A stretch of 64,000 nucleotides of DNA from Flavivirga aquimarina (GTDB lineage Bacteria; Bacteroidota; Bacteroidia; Flavobacteriales; Flavobacteriaceae). Both the position numbers and the translations under genes were made by a program. The stretch's first letter is position 1, and every line of letters starts with the position of its first letter. The notes under the pieces were generated by a model. That model searched no databases. It saw only the letters and a list, made by a program, of their open reading frames with translations, and had not been told where the DNA came from. Where the stretch lies: assembly GCF_030540835.1 (NCBI RefSeq), contig NZ_JAUOEK010000178.1, positions 1 through 64,000 on the forward strand, read 5' to 3'. Shown in pieces: positions 24,946 through 33,614 of this stretch.

Positions 24946-27285
24946 TTAATAAATTACAACCTCATCTACCAAAATTCTTGAAGCATTTCCTGCTTGATGA
25001 TGTCCTTCTGGTATAGGGTTTACACTTTTTGCTTTTATTTTTATCGATTTTACTAAGATTTTATCAAAACTTATTTCGCTCTTTACTTTATTTCTTCCTT
25101 GTGTATGACTCGCTTTGGTTTGATTAATTTTTCCTAATTTGGTATATGTTTTCCCATCTTGTGAACCAAAAACCTCTATATGTTCTGGTAGATAAACGCT
25201 ACCAATAGTGAATCGTAAACTAGTCATCATTAATTTTTCAATTTCTGTGGGTTGAGGAAAGATGATGTCTACTTCTAAATCCCCTTTTATAGTTTGCCAA
25301 TTAGAATCCCATCGATGAAGTTTTCCATAATTTAAATCAACTAGCTTATCTATTTCATCTGTTCCTTTAGGGTTAGCGGCATCTGAATGATAAATAACTT
25401 TAGCTCCAAAAGCTTTGTGTATAGGGAAATGTTTTTTCGATATGTTTCCAACTTGTTTTCCATTTAAAAAACTAGTGGTCTTTAATGTCGTTGTTGCATC
25501 AATAGAAAACGCCTCTTCATATTTATTTGAACTTAAGGAAGGTTCACTACCGTCCAAAGTGTAATATATATCTAAACCTTCAGCTTCAGACTGTAAAGAA
25601 ATATCAATAGCACCTTCTTCATTTCCGCTATGGTTTATTTTTACATTAAAAGCACTCGTTGCATAACGCACACCTTGCGCATCAAATCGTTTAAATTGGT
25701 TAAGCAGTCGTGTCGTAAAACTTTCCCAATTCTTAGATTTTTCTTGTGTCCAACCATTTTCTGCAATGGCATATAATCTTGGAAAAGTCATATAGGTTAA
25801 CTTTCCCCAATCACTAATAGATTCTGTCCATAAATTACCCTGAATCCCCAAAACGTGTTTTCCTTGGGCTTGTGTTAAACTATCTGATATTATTTTATAG
25901 GTATAAGTATCTTTTAAAAAACTGTAACTATACCCTAAGTTAGGTTCTAAATCGTCATCGCCTTGTTTTAAATCTAAATAACAATATTTAGAAGGCGTCA
26001 TAATGACATCGTGTCCTTCTCTTGCAGCTGCTATTCCTCCTTTTTCACCTCGCCATGACATGACTGTAGCGTTTGGCGCTAAACCGCCTTCTAAAATTTC
26101 ATCCCAACCAATCATTTTTTTACCACGTGCATTAATCATTTTCTCTACACGCTTAACAAAATAACTTTGAAGTTCTTTCTCATCAGCTAAGTTTTCATCT
26201 TTTATGCGTTGTTGACAATCGGGGTCTATTTTCCAAGACTCTTTATTGCATTCATCACCTCCAATATGTACATATTCAAAAGGAAACAAATCCGTGACTT
26301 CTTCTAAAACATGTTCTACAAACTCAAAAGTCACCTCTTTACCCGGGCAAAGTGTATTGTTCTTCATAACTCCACCAGTGGCAACATAAAATGGGCCACC
26401 TGTACACGAAATTTCTGGATAGGACGCTATGGTAGCAAGCGAATGTCCAGGCATATCTAATTCTGGTATTATTTCTACAAAACGTTCTTTGGCATATGCT
26501 ACAATCTCTTTAATATCCTCTTGGGTATAAAATCCACCGTAAGTGGCTTTTTCTCCTTCTTTTTGTACAGGTCTGCCCCACCAATTCGAAATGCTCTCAT
26601 CTGTAATGTTATAGTCAACGCGCCATGCGCCTACTTCTGTTAATTTAGGATATTTTTTAATCTCTAAACGCCATCCTTGATCGTCTGATAAATGCCAATG
26701 AAAACGGTTTAGTTTAATTTCAGACATATAATCAATGACATCTTTAATCTGTTCTTTACTAAAAAAGTGACGAGACACATCTAGCATATGTCCTCTCCAT
26801 TTAAAAGCAGGTTTATCTTTAATCGTAACAACAGGAACACCCCAAACTACATTGTTTTGCTCCTTTTGTGAATAAAATGATGCTGGTAATAACTGTTTTA
26901 AACTTTGTAAAGCATAGAAAAAACCAACGCCTGATGCTGCTTTTATCTGGATGTCTGTTTTATTGATATAGAGTTGATATGCTTCTTCTTCTATAGAACT
27001 ATCGGTACTAAATACAATATCTCCTTCTCCTTCTCCTAACTTAACTTCTGGTATCCATCCCGACACGTTTTTAAATTGATTAAAAAAAGTAGAAGCAATT
27101 TCCAATTGCTCCTTATTTTCTACCAGAATGATTGTATTTTCATTAATTTCAAAATGCCCTTCACCAGCTATTAATTCTGCTGGTAATGGTGTAATAGCTA
27201 TTTCACCTAATTGTAATTGTTTCTTATTAGTGCATGAAATAATAATTAAAGCACCTATGAAACCTAATATTAATTTCTTTTTCAT
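24946..27285 (-). CDS. GH20 beta-N-acetylhexosaminidase lipoprotein with F5/8-type C-terminal domain
   Basis: The protein has 779 residues. The lipoprotein signal is MKKKLILGFIGALIIISC. The GH20b N-domain is followed by the barrel with HWHLSDDQGWRLEIKKYPKL and the catalytic pair Asp344-Glu345 (HIGGDECNK). After the barrel come a chitobiase-C/Fn3-like segment (about 540-610, IYYTLDGSEPS) and a discoidin/CBM32-like domain (about 630-775). The latter probably helps bind glycans. It starts 4 bp after the GH92 gene. Anchoring to the outer membrane is likely. Confidence 0.94.
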   Translation of the reverse strand: MKKKLILGFIGALIIISCTNKKQLQLGEIAITPLPAELIAGEGHFEINENTIILVENKEQLEIASTFFNQFKNVSGWIPEVKLGEGEGDIVFSTDSSIEEEAYQLYINKTDIQIKAASGVGFFYALQSLKQLLPASFYSQKEQNNVVWGVPVVTIKDKPAFKWRGHMLDVSRHFFSKEQIKDVIDYMSEIKLNRFHWHLSDDQGWRLEIKKYPKLTEVGAWRVDYNITDESISNWWGRPVQKEGEKATYGGFYTQEDIKEIVAYAKERFVEIIPELDMPGHSLATIASYPEISCTGGPFYVATGGVMKNNTLCPGKEVTFEFVEHVLEEVTDLFPFEYVHIGGDECNKESWKIDPDCQQRIKDENLADEKELQSYFVKRVEKMINARGKKMIGWDEILEGGLAPNATVMSWRGEKGGIAAAREGHDVIMTPSKYCYLDLKQGDDDLEPNLGYSYSFLKDTYTYKIISDSLTQAQGKHVLGIQGNLWTESISDWGKLTYMTFPRLYAIAENGWTQEKSKNWESFTTRLLNQFKRFDAQGVRYATSAFNVKINHSGNEEGAIDISLQSEAEGLDIYYTLDGSEPSLSSNKYEEAFSIDATTTLKTTSFLNGKQVGNISKKHFPIHKAFGAKVIYHSDAANPKGTDEIDKLVDLNYGKLHRWDSNWQTIKGDLEVDIIFPQPTEIEKLMMTSLRFTIGSVYLPEHIEVFGSQDGKTYTKLGKINQTKASHTQGRNKVKSEISFDKILVKSIKIKAKSVNPIPEGHHQAGNASRILVDEVVIY

Positions 27286-27289
27286 AATT

Positions 27290-29515
27290 TTATTTTTTTA
27301 TCAGCTCTTTATTTGGTTTGCTTCCCAATATATAATGAAGTTTTCCTCCTTGCATAATTTGCTTATGGTTTAAAGTCAACTTATCATAAGGTTTTCCGTT
27401 TAATGTTATGGATTGTATATAAAAATTTGCTTCTGTTTGGTTTTCTGCAGTAATAATGAATTGTTTTCCGTTTTCCAGTTTAATTATGGCTTCTTCATAA
27501 AGCGGTGATGTTAAACTATAAATGCCATTTGCCGGGTTGATTGGATACATACCCATTGCTGAAAAAACCAACCATGCAGACATTTGCCCACAATCTTCAT
27601 TACCACAATAACCGTTTGGTTTTGTACTGTATTGAGTTTCTATAATTTTACGAACCATTTGCTGCGTTTTCCAATGTTTTCCAATGTTATTATATAAATA
27701 GGAAACATGGTGACTGGGTTCATTTCCGTGGGCGTATTGACCAATCATTCCTGTACTAAAAATAGGTAATTTGTCTTCTGCTGTTGGATAATACGTGAAC
27801 ATAGAATCTAATTTAACGGCAAACTTCTCCTTACCTAATGTGTTTATTAACCCATCTATATCGTGTGGCACAAACCAGAAATATTGCCATGCATTGCTTT
27901 CGCAAAACTCTCTGGTATATTCTTTTGCCGAAAATGGTGAACCAAAATTTCCTTGTGCATCTTTAGGTCTAAAAAATGTTGAGGAATCGTCATAAAGGTT
28001 TTTCCAGTTGTTTGCTCTTTTTGAAAACGTTTTTTCTATGTCATTTTCCCCTAGTGCCTTAGCTAGTTGTGCGATACACCAATCATTATAAGCATATTCC
28101 AATGTTTTAGACACCGACCAGTTTTCGTGATTTTCTCCTGTTGGAACATAGCCTAATTCCATATAGGTATCTATTTGTCTGCCTTTTTCGGTAGCTGATG
28201 CGACACAAGCTTCTAAGGCTTTTTTTGCATCTATAGGAATGTTTTTAAAATAGGCATCTACTATAACAGGAACGGCATGATACCCTATCATCATATTGGT
28301 TTCATTCCCTGCCAAAGACCACACTGGAAGTAACCCTGTTTCGTCATAATGCGATAAAAAGGATTTAACCATATCTTCCGTTTCTTCTGTGTTTAAAATG
28401 GTATATAGCGGATGTGTGGCCCTAAAAGTATCCCAAAGTGAAAATGTATCGTATTTGTTATAGCCATTAGCTGTATGAACCTTCCCATCGGCTCCTTTGT
28501 ACGCACCATCTACATCACTATGCAATGATGGTGTTAAAAAACAATGGTATAGATTTGTATAAAACAATTCTTTTTGAGACTCTGTTCCTTTTATTGTTAT
28601 TTTAGATAAATACTGTTCCCATTTTGTTTCTGCTGCCGTTACTGTTTGCTCAAAATTCCAATCTGGTAATTCTGCTTCTAAGTTTTTTCGAGCTCCGTCT
28701 ATACTTGCTGAGGACAAAGCTACTTTTACCAATATTTTTTCATCGGTATCCGTCTTATAGTTAGCCACTATTCGGGTAAACTTTCCATTAACACTACTTG
28801 AGTCTTTTTCTTTTGAATTTTCAAACAATTGTATGCTATCAATAGGTTTTGAAAATTTCATTACAAAATACACGCGTTGGTCTCTTGCCCATCCTTTCGA
28901 CTTTCTATATCCTGTAATGGTTTGTTTATCTTCAATAGTAATTTTTGTATCTACTGGGGCATCCCAGTTTAAACTGTAACCCAAATCGAGTATGATTTGG
29001 CTTTTTTCATCCTTAGGAAATGTATATTGATGAAAGCCTACGCGGGCTGTTGTTGTTAGTTCTACTTTAATTCCTGAGCTTAATAAATCTACCGTATAAT
29101 ATCCCGGACTCGCTTTTTCTTGATTGTGTGAAAACTTTGAATAAGGTCTGTACCTTCCTTCGGGAGTCAAACTTTCGGTAAACCTGCTATTTAAAGGCAT
29201 TAATAACAAATCATACATATCGCCTGCTCCGGTTCCAGAAAGATGTGTGTGGCTAAACCCTGCTATAGTTGAATCTGGCCAAAAATAGCCTGCAATTCTA
29301 TCCCACCCCGGGAGTCCGTTATCTGGACTTAATTGTACCATTCCAAAGGGTAAAACAGCGCCCGGATAGGTGTTTCCTGGACCATCTGTTCCTGTAAAGG
29401 TATTTACATAACTCGTTAACCCCTTTATTTTTTTAGTTTCGGGTTTCTTTTCTGTTTTACATGAAAAAAAACCTAAACATAATGTTAGTAATAATAGATA
29501 ATTGTAACCCTTCAT
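27290..29515 (-). CDS. GH92 alpha-mannosidase (lipoprotein)
   Basis: The protein has 741 residues. The lipoprotein signal ends LTLCLGFFSC. The GH92 N-terminal signature reads TGTDGPGNTYPGAVLPFGMVQ and LSPDNG. Later come AGFSHTHLSGTGAGD, the catalytic-domain blocks SLWDTFRATHPLY and GNEDCGQMSAWLVFSAMGMYP, and the Ca-binding/acid regions typical of the family. GH92 enzymes are Ca-dependent inverting exo-alpha-mannosidases. It is one of two in this operon, and they share only moderate similarity, suggesting different linkages. Confidence 0.94.
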   Translation of the reverse strand: MKGYNYLLLLTLCLGFFSCKTEKKPETKKIKGLTSYVNTFTGTDGPGNTYPGAVLPFGMVQLSPDNGLPGWDRIAGYFWPDSTIAGFSHTHLSGTGAGDMYDLLLMPLNSRFTESLTPEGRYRPYSKFSHNQEKASPGYYTVDLLSSGIKVELTTTARVGFHQYTFPKDEKSQIILDLGYSLNWDAPVDTKITIEDKQTITGYRKSKGWARDQRVYFVMKFSKPIDSIQLFENSKEKDSSSVNGKFTRIVANYKTDTDEKILVKVALSSASIDGARKNLEAELPDWNFEQTVTAAETKWEQYLSKITIKGTESQKELFYTNLYHCFLTPSLHSDVDGAYKGADGKVHTANGYNKYDTFSLWDTFRATHPLYTILNTEETEDMVKSFLSHYDETGLLPVWSLAGNETNMMIGYHAVPVIVDAYFKNIPIDAKKALEACVASATEKGRQIDTYMELGYVPTGENHENWSVSKTLEYAYNDWCIAQLAKALGENDIEKTFSKRANNWKNLYDDSSTFFRPKDAQGNFGSPFSAKEYTREFCESNAWQYFWFVPHDIDGLINTLGKEKFAVKLDSMFTYYPTAEDKLPIFSTGMIGQYAHGNEPSHHVSYLYNNIGKHWKTQQMVRKIIETQYSTKPNGYCGNEDCGQMSAWLVFSAMGMYPINPANGIYSLTSPLYEEAIIKLENGKQFIITAENQTEANFYIQSITLNGKPYDKLTLNHKQIMQGGKLHYILGSKPNKELIKK

Positions 29516-29571
29516 TTTTATTTTATTTTCAGCTTTAACACACTGGCATTTACAGTGAACTCATCTATCCT

Positions 29572-31242
29572 TTAATTACTTCTTAATTTATTTACTTTAA
29601 GGTGTGCATTATTTGCAATATGTCTCTTATATTCTTGTGTATAAAGTGTTGCTATTGAACTATATTTTTTTGCAAGCTTATTGTAATCTTTCCATGCCTT
29701 ATCATACGCTTTAATCCATTTTTGAACTTCTTTGGTATCTTCTTTAGCTTCTGCATGTTTCATATAGATAAGCGTTCTATATATTTTATACAACTTTAAT
29801 CCATATTCTGCAGATCCTACGGCATGATTTTTAGCGTCTTCATTTTGCCAATCAATTGATTTAGCCAACTTAACTATTTCTTTCCATTTTGCTATCGATT
29901 CATCTTTTTGAACCAAATTTCTTTCTTGTTCCAAGTCACCTTTTACTACCATTGGCCATGCAATACCTTGGTCTCTAGTCCACCATGGATTCATGTCCCT
30001 ATAAGTACTATTTCTTCCTCTAACTACTGCTTCTGCAGAAAGTAAACATAGCTTTCTAAACTTAGCAATATCATCACCTTTTAAGTTTAAACGTTCTGTT
30101 GCATATCTGTTAAAAATAAATTCTTCGCTTTTATCGGTGTTTTGCCCCCATTGTGCCATAACCCAAGAGTTTAAATCGCACCACAATTCGTCTTTTATAT
30201 AAGGACCATCCCATCCTCCTCCACGAGACCATGTCCAAATACCAGCATATAATTCAGGTTTTGTTTCTACAAACTCTCTAATACTATTTATTCGCTCTTC
30301 TGGCATTCTAGCATGTTCTTCGAAACCTTCAATAACACCATTTGCAATATAATTAGGATAAGCGCCTTTTCCTTCATATTCGCGAGCAGATTGAACCTCA
30401 ATAATTTGACGATGGCGTCCTTGGCCTATGACTTTACTAAATGCGTTAGATCTATGAAAATCCCCTTCACAATGTTTGATACTAATAATTAAATTTTCAT
30501 GTGGTTCTATAGCATTACTTACTTTCATGTAAGTTTTTAGATTCCTGTCGAATGCTCCCCAGGTTCTGAAAATAAGTTGTTTATCTCTTTTTTCGCAAAT
30601 CTCTTCTTTTAAGATCTTAATTAAAGGAATAATGGTTTTTTCTGCATTCATTTTCTCATCAATTGCTCCAAGATGATATGGTGCATCGTGTAAATAAGTT
30701 TCTCCTATACGAACAACTAGTCCATCTAGATCTGGAAACTGATCGAACATTTCATTAATTTGAGCTCTGATCAGTTTTTCGGTCAATGTATCGTTAGGGT
30801 TTCCAAATGTTTCTTTAATATTATATTTTTCAATCAATCTTTTTGGAAACAAAACAAGATCAGACATAGCATAAATGGCCATATCTTGTTCTTTACATGC
30901 TGCATGCATTTGTTTTATTTGTTTGGCTTTTTCATCTACCCATTTACGATCATCAGATCCTTTAGGTAAAATATCTGCATCTACAGACTCCCAATTAATA
31001 GCTAATGCTGGAGATTCAAAAAGAAAATAAACCTTACCATTATACCCCATTTCTTTTATAATAGCTGGGTTATTGTACTTAGATTCATATGGAGCCTCTC
31101 CAGGGTTATGGTGAACCATATCTAAAATTAAAGGGGCTGACGTGTTTTTCTTATTTTGACCAATCACTTTTGTCCCCAATGCACTAAAGACTATTATAAA
31201 AAACAGGACTCTTTTAACTAAATTTAATTCTTTTATATTCAT
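29572..31242 (-). CDS. Putative secreted TIM-barrel glycosidase of uncertain family (GH67-like features)
   Basis: The protein has 556 residues. An N-terminal signal segment reaches about residue 29 (KVIGQ). The body reads like a (beta/alpha)8 hydrolase: LDMVHHNPGEAPYESKY, then LDGLVVRIGETYLHD, LIFRTWGAFDRN, EVQSAREYEGKGAYP, and YAGIWTWSRGGGWDG. The acids in RIGETY and EVQSAREYEGK are the best catalytic candidates. The blocks resemble alpha-glucuronidase (GH67-type) barrels, but I cannot assign a family. The gene sits between a GH92 and a GH20 gene, so it probably handles an uronic acid or another side group of the same glycan. Confidence 0.5.
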   Translation of the reverse strand: MNIKELNLVKRVLFFIIVFSALGTKVIGQNKKNTSAPLILDMVHHNPGEAPYESKYNNPAIIKEMGYNGKVYFLFESPALAINWESVDADILPKGSDDRKWVDEKAKQIKQMHAACKEQDMAIYAMSDLVLFPKRLIEKYNIKETFGNPNDTLTEKLIRAQINEMFDQFPDLDGLVVRIGETYLHDAPYHLGAIDEKMNAEKTIIPLIKILKEEICEKRDKQLIFRTWGAFDRNLKTYMKVSNAIEPHENLIISIKHCEGDFHRSNAFSKVIGQGRHRQIIEVQSAREYEGKGAYPNYIANGVIEGFEEHARMPEERINSIREFVETKPELYAGIWTWSRGGGWDGPYIKDELWCDLNSWVMAQWGQNTDKSEEFIFNRYATERLNLKGDDIAKFRKLCLLSAEAVVRGRNSTYRDMNPWWTRDQGIAWPMVVKGDLEQERNLVQKDESIAKWKEIVKLAKSIDWQNEDAKNHAVGSAEYGLKLYKIYRTLIYMKHAEAKEDTKEVQKWIKAYDKAWKDYNKLAKKYSSIATLYTQEYKRHIANNAHLKVNKLRSN

Positions 31243-31266
31243 TCTTATAAAGGTTATTTTTATCGG

Positions 31267-33567
31267 TTAAAAACCTGTAACCGAACTATTAATTGATTGT
31301 AAATTTTCTCCTTGTAGTGCATACCATACATTAATCATTCTCGGATTACTGCTAGGTTTATAACGTATTGAAATAGGATGCCAACCTTTTTTAAGTGCTA
31401 CTTTTCCATAACGTTTTCTCGGCCCATGATATCCCCCATTATTCACAATTTGTTCTCCGCCTATATAAAGAAGGCTTCCGCCATCCGATTTTGTTTCAAA
31501 TTCATATATAGCATCTTTTTCGGCTTTAAAATAGCCCTCATATATCATGGAAAATCTTGTCTGTTCTTTAAATGTTCCTAAAGCTATGGAATCTACTTTA
31601 ATCCAGTCTTTGGAAACCGGCGATTTAATATCTTCTACTTTTTTATATTTCCCCTTGGTTATCCACCTTTTTAATCCGTTGTTTTCTGGAACTATATCTA
31701 AGGCTACTTTATATATTTTCCGTTCTACCTTATTCGTTTTAAGATCATTAAACATATCTCCTCTATAGGCACGTGCTTTTATTGTTCCTGTATCTTTTAC
31801 CAAAAATGGTTTGTTATATTTTAATGAATTTTTAGTAGGTATATTTCCATCAAATGTATAATAAATTTCAACGCCATCTAGTGGATATTTTAAATTCAAA
31901 TTAACAAGCGTGCTATCTACTAAGGCTATTTTTTTCTCTAAGCCTTCTACTGCTGGGATGTAATAATAAACACCTAATACATCTAAACGATCATATTGTT
32001 TTTCTACTCTTTTATTAAAAGCCTCGAAGCTTTTGTTTTCCTTTTCTGCCCATCCATTCTCTGATACTGCTAACATTCTTGGAAATGCTTGATATTGCAA
32101 TCGTTTAAAACTAGGAATCCATTCCGACCATAGATTTGCTTGTAAGCCTAATACTTGCTTGGTTTCTTTTGGGGTAAAACTTTTTGGAACGGGTTCGTAA
32201 TTATATATTTTCTCTAACGAGTTACCTTCGTTTAAATAGTCAAAATAATAAGCATCGGTAGTCGTAACAACAATATTATTTCCATTTTCGGCTGCAATCT
32301 TAGGTGCTTTTGGCCTCCAACCTCGCCACCACATTATAGTCGCATCTTTTGTTAAGCCTCCTGTAACAATCTCGTCCCAACCCATTAATTGTTTTCCTTT
32401 GGATTGTAAAAATTGCTCTATATCTCTATTAAAATGCGACTGCAATTCATGTTCATCTTTTAGTCCATGCTTTTTTATTTCTTTTTGACAATGTGAACAT
32501 TCTTTCCATGAGGCAATATTAACTTCATCGCCTCCTATATGAATATATTTTGAAGGGAAAAGTGCTACAACCTCATCTAAAATATTTTTCATAAACTCAT
32601 AAGTAGTTTCTTTTCCGAGGCAAGATGGGTAGGTAAAAACGGTATCCCAACCAGATTCTTCATTACAGGATAAAAACGGATAGTTATCTATGGCCGATTT
32701 AAAATGTCCGGGCATATCAATTTCTGGAATCACTGTTATGTTTCTTTCTTCTGCATAAGCTATAATCTCTTTTATTTGATCTTGAGTAAAGAAACCTCCA
32801 TACTTTCGTTCTCCATCAATATTCTTAAAATTGGATTCATCAATAGTATAGAGCTTATTTTCTTCTGCTCTATTCATACAAATCGTATCTTGATTGTTAG
32901 GAATTCGCCATGCGCCTTTTTCTGTTAACAGCGGATATTTTTTTATTTCTATACGCCACCCTTGGTCGTCTGTTAAATGCATGTGGTAGGTATTCAATTT
33001 GTACAGCGCCATATAGTCTAGAAAATCTTTTACCTCATCTATATTAAAAAAATGACGACTAAAATCCATATGCATACCTCTCCAACTAAAACGGGGTTCA
33101 TCTTCAATTAAAACACATGGTACAAACCATTTTGTACTTGTTATTTCTTTGCTTTCTATTTCTGGTGGTAATAGCTGACGTATGGTTTGTACTGCATTAA
33201 AGAAGCCACTTTCGCCAGATGCTTTGATTTGAACTTGTTTTGGGGTAATTTCTAATTGATATGCTTCTGATTTTAATCCTTCTATAGTTTCAAAAACAAC
33301 CCCTTCGTCTGTTTTTATATTTGAAATTTCTAGTTTATACCCTGCAGATTTTTCAAATAAGCCTATAAGATAATTTGCTGCTTTTTCCTGACTTTTGTCT
33401 TGAACTACAATATTTGTTGCCGATTTAAATTGATAGGAGCTTTCTTTTAATTCCAAAGTCGCTGGTTTTGGAATAATGGCAATGTCTTCTTGTTTAAATG
33501 TGGGGTTTGGATTTGAGCAGGAAACCAAAAACACTGTAATTAGTAATAAGGTAATATATTTTTTCAT
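31267..33567 (-). CDS. GH20 beta-N-acetylhexosaminidase lipoprotein with PA14 domain
   Basis: The protein has 766 residues. The lipoprotein signal is MKKYITLLLITVFLVSC. The GH20b N-domain precedes the barrel with RGMHMDFSRHFF, HLTDDQGWRIEIKKYP and Asp347-Glu348 (HIGGDEVN). It has an Fn3-like segment (VEIYYTFDGNIPT) and a C-terminal PA14 domain (about 675-760, YEFETKSDGGSLLYIGGE...GWHPISIRY), which is likely a carbohydrate-binding module. This is the third GH20 of the operon, each with a different C-terminal architecture. Confidence 0.94.
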   Translation of the reverse strand: MKKYITLLLITVFLVSCSNPNPTFKQEDIAIIPKPATLELKESSYQFKSATNIVVQDKSQEKAANYLIGLFEKSAGYKLEISNIKTDEGVVFETIEGLKSEAYQLEITPKQVQIKASGESGFFNAVQTIRQLLPPEIESKEITSTKWFVPCVLIEDEPRFSWRGMHMDFSRHFFNIDEVKDFLDYMALYKLNTYHMHLTDDQGWRIEIKKYPLLTEKGAWRIPNNQDTICMNRAEENKLYTIDESNFKNIDGERKYGGFFTQDQIKEIIAYAEERNITVIPEIDMPGHFKSAIDNYPFLSCNEESGWDTVFTYPSCLGKETTYEFMKNILDEVVALFPSKYIHIGGDEVNIASWKECSHCQKEIKKHGLKDEHELQSHFNRDIEQFLQSKGKQLMGWDEIVTGGLTKDATIMWWRGWRPKAPKIAAENGNNIVVTTTDAYYFDYLNEGNSLEKIYNYEPVPKSFTPKETKQVLGLQANLWSEWIPSFKRLQYQAFPRMLAVSENGWAEKENKSFEAFNKRVEKQYDRLDVLGVYYYIPAVEGLEKKIALVDSTLVNLNLKYPLDGVEIYYTFDGNIPTKNSLKYNKPFLVKDTGTIKARAYRGDMFNDLKTNKVERKIYKVALDIVPENNGLKRWITKGKYKKVEDIKSPVSKDWIKVDSIALGTFKEQTRFSMIYEGYFKAEKDAIYEFETKSDGGSLLYIGGEQIVNNGGYHGPRKRYGKVALKKGWHPISIRYKPSSNPRMINVWYALQGENLQSINSSVTGF

Positions 33568-33614
33568 ATTTATTTTTATTTTTTCAATATGCTTATTTTT
33601 TAAAATTATGGCTG

